A stretch of DNA of 44,570 bases from Oscillospiraceae bacterium (GTDB lineage Bacteria; Bacillota_A; Clostridia; Oscillospirales; CAG-272). This document shows positions 1 through 7,481 of the stretch, in pieces. The DNA lies in NCBI GenBank assembly GCA_015064665.1, contig SVRU01000011.1:1-44570 (forward strand), written 5' to 3'. The stretch's first letter is position 1; the number at the start of each line of letters is the position of its first letter. The translations under genes were made by a program, and so were the position numbers. The notes under the pieces were generated by a model. The model searched no databases. It was not told the DNA's origin and saw nothing but the letters and a program-made list of their open reading frames with translations.

Positions 1-2
1 AG

Positions 3-431
3 CTCCAGCCCGGCAACGTTCTTGAGGCAGCAGAAAAGGATCCCGAATACTTCTCGATGCTCACCGAAGAGGACAAGAAGACTCTTGCAAAATTTGCTGA
101 GACCGGCACGGGCGGCGGTCATGCAGATTTCAAGGAAACTGCTCTCACCTTCGGTACGAACCCTGATCTTGTAAGACCCGACAAGTTTGATGCCGAGGAC
201 GGAAGATATCCCGCAAAGTTCGGCTTCCCTGCTGAATTTGGAATAAATACATATGCTGATTGGCTTATAAACAACCCCAACGTATACGAGGGTTATGCCC
301 CCATAGGTTGCACCGCAACTATTGGTGAAGCATATCTCAAGCTCTCAGTTGACAGACTTGCAAAGATATTCGAGTACGTAAAGAACTACGATATGTGCGA
401 GCAGGTAATGGAAGAGCTTAAGCTCCAGTAA
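3..431 (+). CDS. Creatininase-family amidohydrolase, C-terminal part (5'-truncated by window edge)
   Basis: The reading frame is already open at the left edge, so only the C-terminal 142 codons are present. The GGGHADFKET block matches the late metal/active-site region of the creatininase/MftE-like hydrolase family (PF02633), as do the YADWLINNP and YEGYAPIGCTATIGEAY segments near the end. Members are metal-dependent amidohydrolases acting on small cyclic amides or formamides; the substrate here is unknown. It is clearly paralogous to the next gene, which shares GGGHADF-ET and the closing LSxxRLAKIF motif. The in-frame ATG at 57 is internal, not a real start. The family assignment is fairly safe, the function is not. 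Confidence 0.8.
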   Translation, partial: LQPGNVLEAAEKDPEYFSMLTEEDKKTLAKFAETGTGGGHADFKETALTFGTNPDLVRPDKFDAEDGRYPAKFGFPAEFGINTYADWLINNPNVYEGYAPIGCTATIGEAYLKLSVDRLAKIFEYVKNYDMCEQVMEELKLQ

Positions 432-444
432 TTTAAAAACCCAA

Positions 445-480
445 AGAGCGAAGTTGCCGGATTTTCGGTCACTTCGCTCT
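445..480 (+). terminator. Hairpin between the tandem creatininase genes
   Basis: A perfect 10-bp stem (AGAGCGAAGT with ACTTCGCTCT) encloses a 16-nt loop that can form a small CCG/CGG inner stem. No T-run follows on the plus strand, so it is a weak terminator at best; it may be a processing or stability hairpin between two cotranscribed genes. Confidence 0.4.
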
Positions 481-560
481 AAAAATATAAGCCAAAACAT
501 ACCCCGTGTCAATTTGTTTTAAAAAAAGTGCTAATTGCAATAAATTTTGGAGATATAACT

Positions 561-1439
561 ATGCTTTGGGAAGAACTTCGCGAAGAAGAGTTTGAAGAGG
601 CGATAAAAAAATCAAGGGGACTTTGCGTGCTTCCGCTCGGTTGCCTAGAAAAGCATGGGCAGCATCTGCCTGTCGGAACGGATTATTTTGAGGCTATGGA
701 CGCCGTAAAAGAAGCTGCAGAAATTGAGGACGCCGTAATATTTCCGACAGGGGCTTGGCTTGGCGAGGTTTCCTGCTTTCATTCATTTAAAAATCCAAGC
801 AAAGTGCGGCTTTGCGGTTGTATAGGAATAAAGCAATCAACTATTCTTACTGTGCTTGAAGAGCTTTGCGATGAGATAGCAAGAAACGGATTTGATAAAA
901 TTCTTATAGTTAACTGCCACGGCGGAAACATTGCGCTCCTGAAGCATTTTATAAGATGCCAGACCTACACAGAAAAAAGATACTCTACGATGAGCACCTT
1001 TGCTTTGGATTTTCGTATGATGTCGCCCGCAAGGCTTATAGACACGGTAAGAAAAAGAAAAAAAGAATTTTCATACGTGACGGAAGAGGATATTAAGACT
1101 ATTGAAAGCTATGCCGAAAAAGGATACGGCGGCGGACACGCAGATTTCAGAGAAACCTCGCTCATACTTGCACACAACGAAAATTTAGTAGCCGTCGAAA
1201 ACTATGAAAAGGAATCGGGAATTTCAACGCATAAAAGCGATAAACTCACGAACATGGGCGTCGATTCGCCTAACGCCTGGCTTCTGAACTTTCCCTCGTC
1301 ATACGAAGCCTATCCACCGCACGGAGCATCAAAAACTATTGGTCGACTAATGCTTGCGCTTTCAGCGGAAAGGCTTGCAAAAATTTTCAAAACTATAAAA
1401 GACGATCCTTCTTTAATAAAAGCCGTTTACTCCGAGTGA
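561..1439 (+). CDS. Creatininase-family amidohydrolase
   Basis: A 292-residue protein with the family's N-terminal metal/active-site signature CLEKHGQHLPVGTD, a central NCHGGN motif and the C-terminal GGGHADFRETS block, as in creatinine amidohydrolase and MftE-like proteins (PF02633). It should be a cytoplasmic divalent-metal amidohydrolase; substrate unknown. I chose the ATG preceded by TTTTGGAG at about 8 nt rather than the in-frame GTG 33 nt upstream, which would add eleven residues ahead of the family's usual MLWEEL-type start and has no Shine-Dalgarno. It lies 129 bp after a paralogue, so this is a tandem duplication. No strong promoter is visible in the gap, so cotranscription is likely. 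Confidence 0.85.
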   Translation: MLWEELREEEFEEAIKKSRGLCVLPLGCLEKHGQHLPVGTDYFEAMDAVKEAAEIEDAVIFPTGAWLGEVSCFHSFKNPSKVRLCGCIGIKQSTILTVLEELCDEIARNGFDKILIVNCHGGNIALLKHFIRCQTYTEKRYSTMSTFALDFRMMSPARLIDTVRKRKKEFSYVTEEDIKTIESYAEKGYGGGHADFRETSLILAHNENLVAVENYEKESGISTHKSDKLTNMGVDSPNAWLLNFPSSYEAYPPHGASKTIGRLMLALSAERLAKIFKTIKDDPSLIKAVYSE

Positions 1440-1454
1440 CAAATATGATATAAT
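1426..1454 (+). promoter_or_regulatory. Sigma-A-type promoter, extended -10
   Basis: TTTACT, 17-nt spacer, TATAAT, with TG one base before the -10 (TGATATAAT). It sits over the stop codon of the upstream creatininase gene and 37 nt before the acyltransferase start, so that gene probably has its own transcript. Confidence 0.6.
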
Positions 1455-1490
1455 TAAATTATCTTAATATTAAATCAGAGGATAGAACCT

Positions 1491-2660
1491 ATGCTTTTTT
1501 CAGAAATTACAAATGCAATCGGTATAACCGAATACCCAAAGGAATTAGAGGAAATATATATAAATAGCGAGGGCGTGTCAAGTTTTTGCAGGGAATCCAT
1601 ATACGAGCTTGATGAAAAATTCCCAAAGATTATAGGTGATTGCAAAAAGGATGTTGCAGTGTGCCTTGACTCCGTCAAGAAAAACGAAGCACTGTGGGAG
1701 TATACGGCTTGTGCCGCTGCTTACCTTTCAAAAGTATCGTTCGACGAGGGCTCAAAGCTGAAATTGCCCGACGTGCCGGACGTATATCCTACCTGCTATT
1801 ACTCTACCCTTCTAATGATAATGGCGTTACCGGGCGCAACGAACAATTACCTTGCGCGAGGTTTTTCGAAGGAAGAAATCGTTGATATTTTTCAGCCTTT
1901 CACAGAAGCCGTAAATGTAAATACCAATCTCGTTACCGCACAAAGATACAACTGGCTCAGGCACTACACTTCGGCAGTTATATTCAAAACCAGCCTTTTC
2001 ACGATTACCCCGAGAATAATAACCGCCCCCGTAATGCTGCTCAAAAACAAACGCGGCGAATACAAAATAATGATGAGCGACGGAAGATTTCACAGAAACG
2101 GAAAAATTCTCGACAGTGCGGGTTATACCGACGAGGACGGTGCGTTTAACGCAGATTATTCCGAGAACGAATATTCTTATACCGGTCACGAGGTGAAAGA
2201 CTCAAGGGTTTCAAAAGAAATCTCGATATTAAGCAAAAACGAATGGTCACTTATCACAAAACAAGGCGACGGTATGGCGGCAATACATATTCCGAGAGGC
2301 GCCGACCTTACCGACGAAAAAATGACGAAGAGCTTTAAAGAAGCATTTAAGATGACTAAAGAACGTTACCCCGAGTTCAATCCCAAAACCGTGCATTGCT
2401 CGACTTGGATGCTTGACCCGAAGCTATCGGAAATACTCGGTCCAACCTCAAAAATAACCGGCTTTATAAACCGCTATATGAAATATCCGATACTCAGCTC
2501 AGGCAAGGAGCTTTTTGGATTTGTGTTCCCAAAAAATTTCGATTCATACGAATCCTTACCCGAAGACACCTCTCTTCAACGGAAGCTGAAGGCTATGTAT
2601 ATAAACGGTGAATTCATACACGCGCATTCGGGATTCGTTTTGGGAAGCGAAGAATGGTAA
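1491..2660 (+). CDS. Acyltransferase with NAT_N and GNAT-like C-terminal domains
   Basis: A 389-residue soluble protein. The first half (CCAAAYLSK.. and ALPGATNNYLARGFS.. regions) resembles the N-terminal domain, and the second half (HIPRGADLTDEKM, then the CSTWMLDPKLSEIL and GFVFP stretches) the GNAT-like C-terminal domain, of the Clostridia 'acyltransferase domain-containing protein' family (PF18082/PF18164 from memory). These are presumed acyl-CoA-dependent N-acyltransferases of unknown substrate. The ATG follows AGAGGATAG at a normal distance and a good promoter lies just upstream. A bidirectional terminator starts 10 nt after the stop, so it is monocistronic. No relation to the creatininase genes beyond adjacency is evident. 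Confidence 0.75.
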   Translation: MLFSEITNAIGITEYPKELEEIYINSEGVSSFCRESIYELDEKFPKIIGDCKKDVAVCLDSVKKNEALWEYTACAAAYLSKVSFDEGSKLKLPDVPDVYPTCYYSTLLMIMALPGATNNYLARGFSKEEIVDIFQPFTEAVNVNTNLVTAQRYNWLRHYTSAVIFKTSLFTITPRIITAPVMLLKNKRGEYKIMMSDGRFHRNGKILDSAGYTDEDGAFNADYSENEYSYTGHEVKDSRVSKEISILSKNEWSLITKQGDGMAAIHIPRGADLTDEKMTKSFKEAFKMTKERYPEFNPKTVHCSTWMLDPKLSEILGPTSKITGFINRYMKYPILSSGKELFGFVFPKNFDSYESLPEDTSLQRKLKAMYINGEFIHAHSGFVLGSEEW

Positions 2661-2669
2661 ATAAAAAAA

Positions 2670-2696
2670 CGCGACCAGCAGGTGGTCGCGTTTTTT
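2670..2696. terminator. Bidirectional intrinsic terminator (acyltransferase / rplL)
   Basis: Perfect 8-bp stem CGCGACCA/TGGTCGCG with a 5-nt loop, a T6 run on the plus side and an A7 run on the other, so it works on both strands. It ends the acyltransferase transcript (+) and the rplJ-rplL transcript (-). Confidence 0.9.
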
Positions 2697-2711
2697 ATAT
2701 AGGAGATGAAA

Positions 2712-3092
2712 TTACTTAACTTCAACTTCTGCGCCTGCAGCCTTGAGCTGTTCAGCGATCTTTTCTGCTTCTTCCTTAGCAACGCCTTCCTTGATAGCCT
2801 TGGGAGCTGCTTCAACAAGGTCCTTAGCGTCCTTAAGTCCGAGACCGGTGATTTCACGAGCAACCTTAATAACTGCAAGCTTGTTAGCGCCTGCTGCCTT
2901 AAGGATAACGTCGAACTCGGTCTTCTCTTCTGCTGCGGGAGCTGCTGCGCCTGCTGCACCGGGAGCTGCTGCAACTGCAACGGGAGCTGCAGATACACCG
3001 AATTCCTCCTCAAGAGCCTTTACGAGATCAGCGAGTTCAAGAATGGTAAGACCTTTAACGAGGTCAAGAATCTGAGTTGTCTTTTCGTTCAT
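2712..3092 (-). CDS. rplL: 50S ribosomal protein L7/L12
   Basis: A 126-residue protein with the N-terminal dimerisation domain ([17 protein letters not shown]), an Ala/Pro/Gly-rich hinge around residues 35-55, and the C-terminal factor-binding domain (EFDVIL...[25 protein letters not shown]). It forms the ribosomal stalk on L10 and recruits translation GTPases. The start ATG has GGAGG at 9 nt. It is 54 bp downstream of rplJ in one transcription unit and ends at a bidirectional terminator. Full length for the family. Confidence 0.98.
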   Translation of the reverse strand: MNEKTTQILDLVKGLTILELADLVKALEEEFGVSAAPVAVAAAPGAAGAAAPAAEEKTEFDVILKAAGANKLAVIKVAREITGLGLKDAKDLVEAAPKAIKEGVAKEEAEKIAEQLKAAGAEVEVK

Positions 3093-3146
3093 TTTAAAAT
3101 CCTCCGAAAAATTACAAAATTTATTACAATTATTAGATTTGCAGAA

Positions 3147-3680
3147 TTAAGCTTCTGCGGGAGCTTCGGCTGCTGCTTCTTCGCCGCCGTTTTCTTTGTC
3201 GATCTTCGCCTGAAGAACGTATGCAAAGCTGTAAAGAGAAGACATAAGGCTTCCCATCATCTTAGCAACGAGAACTTCCTTGGAAGGAGTTGCTGCAAGA
3301 GCCTCAACACCTGCTACGTCAAGAACGCCGCCGTCAACAAATCCTGCTTTGATTTCAAAGCACTCGATCTTGTCAGCGTATTCTTTCATAATCTTTGCGG
3401 GTGCAAGAGGGTCAGTCTGGCTGGTTGCGATAGCGGTCATACCGGAGAGATACTGCTTCATATCGCTATAGCCTGCGATATCGCAAGCTCTGCCTGTGAG
3501 AGTATTCTTCATTACGGTATACTCGACTCCAGCCTTACGAAGAGCTGCACGAAGCTCGGTATCTTCGGAAACCTTGATACCTTCGTATTTAACAAGCACG
3601 CCTGCCTGAGCCGACTGGATCTTGGCAGCAAGAGCTTCTACGACTTGCTTCTTCTCTTCAAGAATCTTATTACTGGGCAT
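3147..3680 (-). CDS. rplJ: 50S ribosomal protein L10
   Basis: A 177-residue protein beginning MPSNKILEEKKQVVEAL, with the rRNA-binding N-terminal domain (LVKYEGIKVSEDTELRAALRKAGVEYTVMKNTL split over residues 28-61) and a C-terminal helix for L7/L12 dimers, ending in an Ala/Glu-rich tail. L10 anchors the L7/L12 stalk and autoregulates its own operon. I chose the ATG with GGAGGTGG 5 nt upstream; a longer open frame reads back through the leader and attenuator and is not the gene. Expression is probably set by the L10 leader and attenuator upstream. Confidence 0.98.
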   Translation of the reverse strand: MPSNKILEEKKQVVEALAAKIQSAQAGVLVKYEGIKVSEDTELRAALRKAGVEYTVMKNTLTGRACDIAGYSDMKQYLSGMTAIATSQTDPLAPAKIMKEYADKIECFEIKAGFVDGGVLDVAGVEALAATPSKEVLVAKMMGSLMSSLYSFAYVLQAKIDKENGGEEAAAEAPAEA

Positions 3681-3701
3681 TGTTCCACCTCCATAAAAAT
3701 T

Positions 3702-3744
3702 AAAAAAATCCTTTCCGATAGGCGCAAATACCTCCGAGAAAGGA
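3702..3744 (-). terminator. Attenuator terminator in the rplJ leader
   Basis: On the minus strand a long imperfect stem (TCCTTTCTCGGAGG pairing with CCTATCGGAAAGGA, with a small bulge and internal loop) is followed directly by U7. It lies between the L10 leader motif and the rplJ Shine-Dalgarno, so it is placed to control read-through into rplJ-rplL. Confidence 0.8.
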
Positions 3745-3769
3745 CAAACAGAAAAAATATTCATTCATT

Positions 3770-3825
3770 TTGTCACACCTCGGCAGGAAAGCTTGCGCTT
3801 TTACCGGAACCTGCTGTCTTAGGAT
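3770..3825 (-). ncRNA. Ribosomal protein L10 leader element
   Basis: The minus strand holds AAGACAGCAGGTTC and then CCTGCCGAGGTG, the conserved halves of the L10 leader (RF00557) that pair as GCAGG/CCTGC and carry the L10(L12)4 binding site. It lies just after the predicted transcription start and before the attenuator. Recognised by motif, not by covariance search. Confidence 0.85.
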
Positions 3826-3834
3826 ACCTATGGA

Positions 3835-3863
3835 ATTATACACTATTATTTGTCGTTTGTCAA
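3835..3863 (-). promoter_or_regulatory. rplJ-rplL promoter
   Basis: Perfect TTGACA, 17-nt spacer, perfect TATAAT on the minus strand. The start would fall just upstream of the L10 leader, giving about 150 nt of leader. Confidence 0.9.
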
Positions 3864-3945
3864 TAGGTTTTTGAAATTTTTCTTTGTTTTTTGTGGTTTT
3901 GTCGATTAAAAGTCCCAGAGACATCAAAATTGAAGCAAAAATCTA

Positions 3946-3974
3946 TTGACAAAACCCGCACAATATGATATTAT
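3946..3974 (+). promoter_or_regulatory. Promoter of the YcxB-like gene
   Basis: TTGACA, 17-nt spacer, TATTAT with extended -10 TG (TGATATTAT), about 35 nt upstream of the chosen start codon. Confidence 0.8.
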
Positions 3975-4008
3975 ATTTATCGTATTGTTGAGGGCGCGAG
4001 GATATGAT

Positions 4009-4515
4009 ATGAGATTTTCAGCTACTACCGTTTACAGCCGTGATAAGCTTGCCGATTTCAACAAGTTTGTCGCGCTTGAGAAAAAATGGTTTTGGATATT
4101 CCTTTCGGTTTGCACCGCAATCACTCTCTCGTCGTTTGTACTTCTGCTTGCGCTCGGCAGCTTTGACAAAACCGTTCTTTTTGGTCTTTTGCTCATTCTG
4201 TTTATTGATGCGTTCTACTCTTTTGCAACTTTTGTGATTCCGAAAATTGCAGTAAAAAAATCCCCTGCGCTTGATGCAGCGATAAATTTCGAGTTTTATA
4301 GCGACGTTTTTTCGGTTAACGCTTCAACCAAAACCGGCAAGGAAACCGCCGAACACCGCTATTCCGTAATCATAAAAGCAAGAGAAACCAAAAGTGTGTT
4401 CTATTTGTATATAGCAAAACAACAAGCGTACATAGTCGATAAATCAACGTTAAATCCGGATTCCATCGAGGATTTCAGAACATTCTTAAGAAACCGAAAT
4501 ATAAACCTAAAATGA
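4009..4515 (+). CDS. YcxB-like membrane protein
   Basis: A 168-residue protein with a short N-terminal beta segment (FSATTVYSRDKLADFNKF), two closely spaced membrane helices at about residues 24-45 and 52-74, then a soluble beta-rich domain with INFEFYSDVFSV and a YLYIAKQQAYIVDKSTL stretch. That arrangement is typical of YcxB-like proteins (PF14317), whose function is unknown. The longer open frame starts inside the promoter, so I use the ATG after CGCGAGGAT. The downstream tRNA-Leu has no obvious promoter and may be cotranscribed. Confidence 0.7.
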   Translation: MRFSATTVYSRDKLADFNKFVALEKKWFWIFLSVCTAITLSSFVLLLALGSFDKTVLFGLLLILFIDAFYSFATFVIPKIAVKKSPALDAAINFEFYSDVFSVNASTKTGKETAEHRYSVIIKARETKSVFYLYIAKQQAYIVDKSTLNPDSIEDFRTFLRNRNINLK

Positions 4516-4637
4516 TAAAACCGCAGAAATGCGTTTTTATACAACTTGCGGAGTATGCTGAAAGAGCCTAGCTCAACAGTAAGCACCGCCTCGGGTGTTC
4601 TCCCCGTGTAAAAACAGAGGACGAAAAACCAGAAATT

Positions 4638-4721
4638 GCAGGGGTGTTGGAATTGGCAGACAAGCAGGCCTCAGACACCTGTGTTTTTAACATGCGGGTT
4701 CAAGTCCCGTCCCCTGCACCA
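4638..4721 (+). tRNA. tRNA-Leu (CAG), with encoded CCA
   Basis: The ends pair as GCAGGGG/CCCCTGC, followed by A and a genome-encoded CCA. The D loop has the AATTGGCAGAC typical of class II tRNA-Leu. The anticodon loop CTCAGAC places CAG after the conserved T. A long variable arm (TGTT/AACA stem) precedes the T arm GCGGG-TTCAAGT-CCCGT. The last anticodon-stem pair is C-A and the D stem starts with T instead of G, so the fold is slightly degenerate. Confidence 0.9.
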
Positions 4722-4727
4722 AGCCCG

Positions 4728-4763
4728 AAAAGCCTTGAAAACACTACGTTTTTGAGGCTTTTT
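4728..4763 (+). terminator. Terminator after tRNA-Leu
   Basis: A 15-bp stem with two G-T wobbles (AAAAGCC.../...GGCTTTT) and loop ACTAC, ending in a T-run. It starts 7 nt after the CCA. Confidence 0.85.
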
Positions 4764-5355
4764 GCTTTTCTCTTTGCTACTTATTACGTCGGCAGACGCA
4801 TCACCTAAAACGCGGATTTTTGTATAATTCACGCCTTTGAAGGTAGTGCGTTGTACAAACCAACGTATAAAAGTATTTATTACCCGACCAATATTTTTAA
4901 TTGTTAGCTTCTTTTATTCTAGCCAAGCACCAAAATCATCTTGAAATTAAGGCACAGAGTTCTCCGAATTTTCGAAAGAGCAAATTTTGCCTCTCCAAAA
5001 CGAGTTTGGATTATTCACTCTTGCCTAGTATTTAAGAGAAATTCGGTGATGTATATGGGAAAATATATCTTTTAAAACCTTATGAGTTCGATTCTCTTAC
5101 GGCTGTCCAAAGAAAAAAAAAAAACTTACCGAAACTATGAAAAAAGTCGGCAAGCTGAAGCACGGCGGTGAGAAATGCGCTCGCGTGGGCATCTCAAGGA
5201 ATTTATTCCGAATATAAGTATATCGAGAGTGTCTTCTTTGATGCTATTCTCGGTAAAAGTAAAAATTGACAACAATACACAGAAATAGAAGTATATGCCC
5301 TTCACTTTCTCACGGAGAATAATTAACTATATTTATTGACCTTCTCCAAAATCGC
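4764..5355. other. Gene-free stretch with eroded remnants
   Basis: No open frame with a Shine-Dalgarno and recognisable product is visible here. Two pieces stand out. At 5081-5109 there is a tRNA-3'-end-like string (GAG-TTCGATT-CTC followed by ..CTGTCCA) with no matching 5' half. At 5162-5270 a frame without a start codon runs to a TGA and reads like the tail of a protein (IYSEYKYIESVFFDAIL). A run of 12 A's lies at about 5113-5125. The stretch looks like decayed sequence beside a tRNA gene. Confidence 0.4.
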
Positions 5356-5386
5356 AAAAACCTCCGAGCTAAACGCATCTCGGAGG
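5356..5386 (-). terminator. Terminator of the HTH-DUF6514 operon
   Basis: A perfect 8-bp stem CCTCCGAG/CTCGGAGG with a 10-nt loop, followed by U5 on the minus strand. It lies about 85 nt past the stop of the DUF6514-like gene. Confidence 0.8.
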
Positions 5387-5470
5387 GAAGCAAGAGCTTC
5401 TGTGCTAGGAAAGCCCTTTCCTTCAAAATTTATATGTCAATTTTCTTTTACTTGCTTTTTTATATTGTTA

Positions 5471-5710
5471 CTATACAAGGAAATCTTCCACAACGTCGTA
5501 AAGATGCACGATTGAAAGATGCAAATCGTTACAATCTTTAATAAATTTTGAAAGTCTTTCTTTGTCAGAGGTAATATCGTGAACCGATGCAACGATAGTA
5601 GCGCTGCTATCAATCTCCGCGTTAGAATATGCGGCGATTCCGTATGAAATACGAGAATCGCCGTCAAAATTATATTTTTCTTCTATTAGCGAATACGTAA
5701 CGTTTTTCAC
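5471..5710 (-). CDS. DUF6514-like small protein
   Basis: A 79-residue protein with a YSLIEEKYNFDGDSRISYGIA opening (split here at the G-D turn), an IVASVHDITSDKERL middle and an LSIVHLYDVVEDFL end. This pattern matches small Clostridia proteins I recall as DUF6514; the function is unknown. I chose the GTG that overlaps the upstream HTH gene's stop as GTGA, with GGAGA about 9 nt upstream; that implies translational coupling. A longer frame beginning inside the HTH gene is not credible. Its constant pairing with an XRE regulator here suggests a joint role, which is inference. Confidence 0.65.
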   Translation of the reverse strand: MKNVTYSLIEEKYNFDGDSRISYGIAAYSNAEIDSSATIVASVHDITSDKERLSKFIKDCNDLHLSIVHLYDVVEDFLV

Positions 5711-5976
5711 ACCGATTTCATCTCCGTTTCGTACCACTCGGCGAATTTTCGTTCTAACCTTTGCAGAAAATCTCTCGGATCGTCTTGCATATCCAAAATC
5801 AATATTGAGGTCAATGCGCTGCATTTGGTTTTTCCCGTTTCGATATCAGAGTATGAGCTTTCACTCATTTGAAGCAGTCTGCTCATTTCCTTTTGTGTGA
5901 GACAAAGACGCTCTCTCGTTTCGATAGCAAGAAAACGCAGTTCCCCTCCTAATATAGTTTCTAATTCATGTCGCAT
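5707..5976 (-). CDS. XRE-family helix-turn-helix regulator
   Basis: An 89-residue protein with an HTH at about residues 18-60: RERLCLTQKEMSRLLQMSES (recognition) then YSDIETGKTKCSALT, the classical Cro/C1-type signature. It should bind DNA as a small dimeric regulator. The start has GGAAGGG at 9 nt. It forms a two-gene unit with the overlapping DUF6514-like gene and ends at a strong terminator. The upstream region has TGGTAAAAT as a possible extended -10 but no good -35. Confidence 0.8.
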   Translation of the reverse strand: MRHELETILGGELRFLAIETRERLCLTQKEMSRLLQMSESSYSDIETGKTKCSALTSILILDMQDDPRDFLQRLERKFAEWYETEMKSV

Positions 5977-6075
5977 ATTGATGTACCCTTCCTAACACAG
6001 ATGATAGAAAATTTTACCAGTAATATGTGTTGCTTGGAATCGGGCGCACCTATGATTCGACAAAACGCACCAAAA

Positions 6076-6100
6076 AAGCCAAAAAAATAATTTTTGGCTT
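6076..6100. terminator. AT-rich hairpin terminator candidate
   Basis: AAGCCAAAAA pairs with TTTTTGGCTT across a short loop; T-rich sequence follows on plus and an A6 run precedes it, so it could act on either strand. No gene on plus needs it, and a stronger minus-strand terminator lies 85 nt upstream in the direction of transcription. Confidence 0.45.
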
Positions 6101-6185
6101 CTTTTTATTCAACTTTAATACGTATCAAGTAATATTTTTGCCGCAGCAACCACACTTATAAAAAGGGCGTTGTAAAATTTTCATT

Positions 6186-6232
6186 AAAAACGGCTGTATT
6201 ACGGCGATTAAATCCGTGATGCAGCCGTTTTT
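6186..6232 (-). terminator. Terminator after the small secreted protein gene
   Basis: A 19-bp stem, fully paired if G-T wobbles are allowed, with a 9-nt loop. The outer part AAAAACGGCTG/CAGCCGTTTTT gives a U5 run on either strand. It starts 28 nt beyond the stop of the secreted protein gene. Confidence 0.9.
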
Positions 6233-6259
6233 ATATGCTTATAGTGCTAAGATAAGGAT

Positions 6260-6682
6260 TTAATACGTGCTTTCAATAGAATCTGTGATAACGTCTGTTG
6301 TTCCGTCGGTACCGAGAACCTCAAGAGTTATGGTAGCCTTGTACTTGCCGGTGCCGTCGAGGGTAAATGTATGATTGAAATATCCCCACAACACTGTTGA
6401 ACTTGCAGACCACTCGTCAATATCCTTCCAGAAAAACAGGAGGTATCTTTTTTCGAGCTTGACAGTTACCGTAGCCTGAACGAAGGTATCATCATAGCCT
6501 TCGTATGATACTATAACATGACCGCCTGTATCGGTAGCATTGAATGAAAATCTTGCACCGCCCATATGCGAAAGTCTCGGAGATATTCCCGTATCCGCTT
6601 CGCTTGCGAAAACGGGAATGCTTGTCAGAAACATTACTACTGACAAGGCTAGGATTAATAAAGTTTTTGCTGTTTTTTTCAT
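6260..6682 (-). CDS. Small secreted protein, function unknown
   Basis: A 140-residue protein with a clear signal peptide: MKKTAKTLLILALS followed by a hydrophobic core and a VFASEA cleavage site near residue 26. The mature part is predicted beta-rich (FSFNATDTGGHVIVSYEGYD, ATVTVKLEKRYL.., FTLDGTGKYKATITLEV) with an Ig-like feel and ends in ESTY. No catalytic motif or anchor is visible, so it is probably released. I chose the ATG with AGGAG at normal spacing; the 26 extra upstream codons of the open frame lie in the leader. It has its own terminator and lies downstream of, but separately from, the sigma/anti-sigma unit. Confidence 0.7.
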   Translation of the reverse strand: MKKTAKTLLILALSVVMFLTSIPVFASEADTGISPRLSHMGGARFSFNATDTGGHVIVSYEGYDDTFVQATVTVKLEKRYLLFFWKDIDEWSASSTVLWGYFNHTFTLDGTGKYKATITLEVLGTDGTTDVITDSIESTY

Positions 6683-6776
6683 AAATGTCTCCTTTATGAT
6701 ATGTAATATATTAAGCGCTTTTATAACGCGCTCATATATTAATACATTCTTTTTTGACAAAATTCTTCAAAAAATG

Positions 6777-6805
6777 AAAAAAGCGCCTCAAATTTTTTGA
6801 GGCGC
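6777..6805 (-). terminator. Terminator of the sigma/anti-sigma operon
   Basis: A perfect 10-bp stem GCGCCTCAAA/TTTGAGGCGC with a 3-nt loop, followed by U6 on the minus strand, directly after the anti-sigma gene. Confidence 0.9.
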
Positions 6806-6812
6806 CGTATAT

Positions 6813-7481
6813 TTATTTAGTTTTTATACCTTCGATTATAAGTTTCAGCTCTTCATCGGATAACGTTATCTTTGAAATCAACACCAAGGAAGATTTTCCG
6901 TCATTCCACATGTAGTAAGTTTGTTGTTTCGTTTCCTTGTAATATACGTCGTAAATACTGATATCTACGATTTTGGTATATCCGTTTTCAATATCAGCAA
7001 AGAAAACCGCAGTATCTAGAGTGTGTTGTTCAAATACTATTATTTGACCGTTTGAATTAGAAAATGTGATTCTCAGCATTCCGTCAAGTAATAATTCATC
7101 TTCCAACTGATATCCTTCCGGCATGTACGTAAGCTCGTATACGTCCTTTATTTCTGCTCCTTGGTCATCACCGTCGGAATAGTTTATTTTTACAAAGGAT
7201 TCATAAATTTCTTCTATGAAATCACGGATTTCATCGCGATATACTACTGCACAGCTTACCAACAGCATAACAGCCGCCACCAAAATAGCGATTATTTTTC
7301 TGATTCTGATACTTACCGCATGGCTCTGTTTGCGCGCGTCGTTTATAATTTTACTGATTGCTGCCCTATGCCTGCGGGAGCAAACGACGGTCTCTGTGCA
7401 GCTTTCGATTTGCCGACTAAACCTATTGCTGACACCCTCTGTCAGCGCCTGCCTAAATAAAGCTTCATCGGTTTTATTCAT
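6813..7481 (-). CDS. Membrane anti-sigma factor with DUF4367 domain
   Basis: A 222-residue single-pass protein. The cytoplasmic N-terminus (about 60 residues) is followed by a membrane helix at about 62-80 (IIAILVAAVMLLVSCAVV) and an extracytoplasmic DUF4367-type domain (TYMPEGYQLEDELL ... IIVFEQHTL ... YYMWNDGKSSLVLISK ... LSDEELKLIIEGI). It starts inside the last codons of the sigma gene (ATGAATAA overlap), the usual arrangement of an ECF sigma with its anti-sigma. It probably holds the sigma factor at the membrane until an envelope signal arrives. Partnership is inferred from overlap and architecture. Confidence 0.8.
   Translation of the reverse strand: MNKTDEALFRQALTEGVSNRFSRQIESCTETVVCSRRHRAAISKIINDARKQSHAVSIRIRKIIAILVAAVMLLVSCAVVYRDEIRDFIEEIYESFVKINYSDGDDQGAEIKDVYELTYMPEGYQLEDELLLDGMLRITFSNSNGQIIVFEQHTLDTAVFFADIENGYTKIVDISIYDVYYKETKQQTYYMWNDGKSSLVLISKITLSDEELKLIIEGIKTK

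Noticed and set aside
2706..3866. A 386-codon open frame on the plus strand across rplL and rplJ
   Set aside because: It is antisense to two certain ribosomal protein genes; cysteine-rich composition is a by-product of their alanine and glutamate codons.
4545..4637. Resemblance of the region before tRNA-Leu to SRP RNA or a riboswitch
   Set aside because: Short GGGTGTTCTCCCC-type pairing only; the conserved SRP apical loop and any known riboswitch core are missing.
4699..4721. Attachment site made by duplication of the tRNA-Leu 3' end
   Set aside because: No second copy of the T-arm and acceptor sequence was seen in the window; the string at 5081-5109 is a different sequence.
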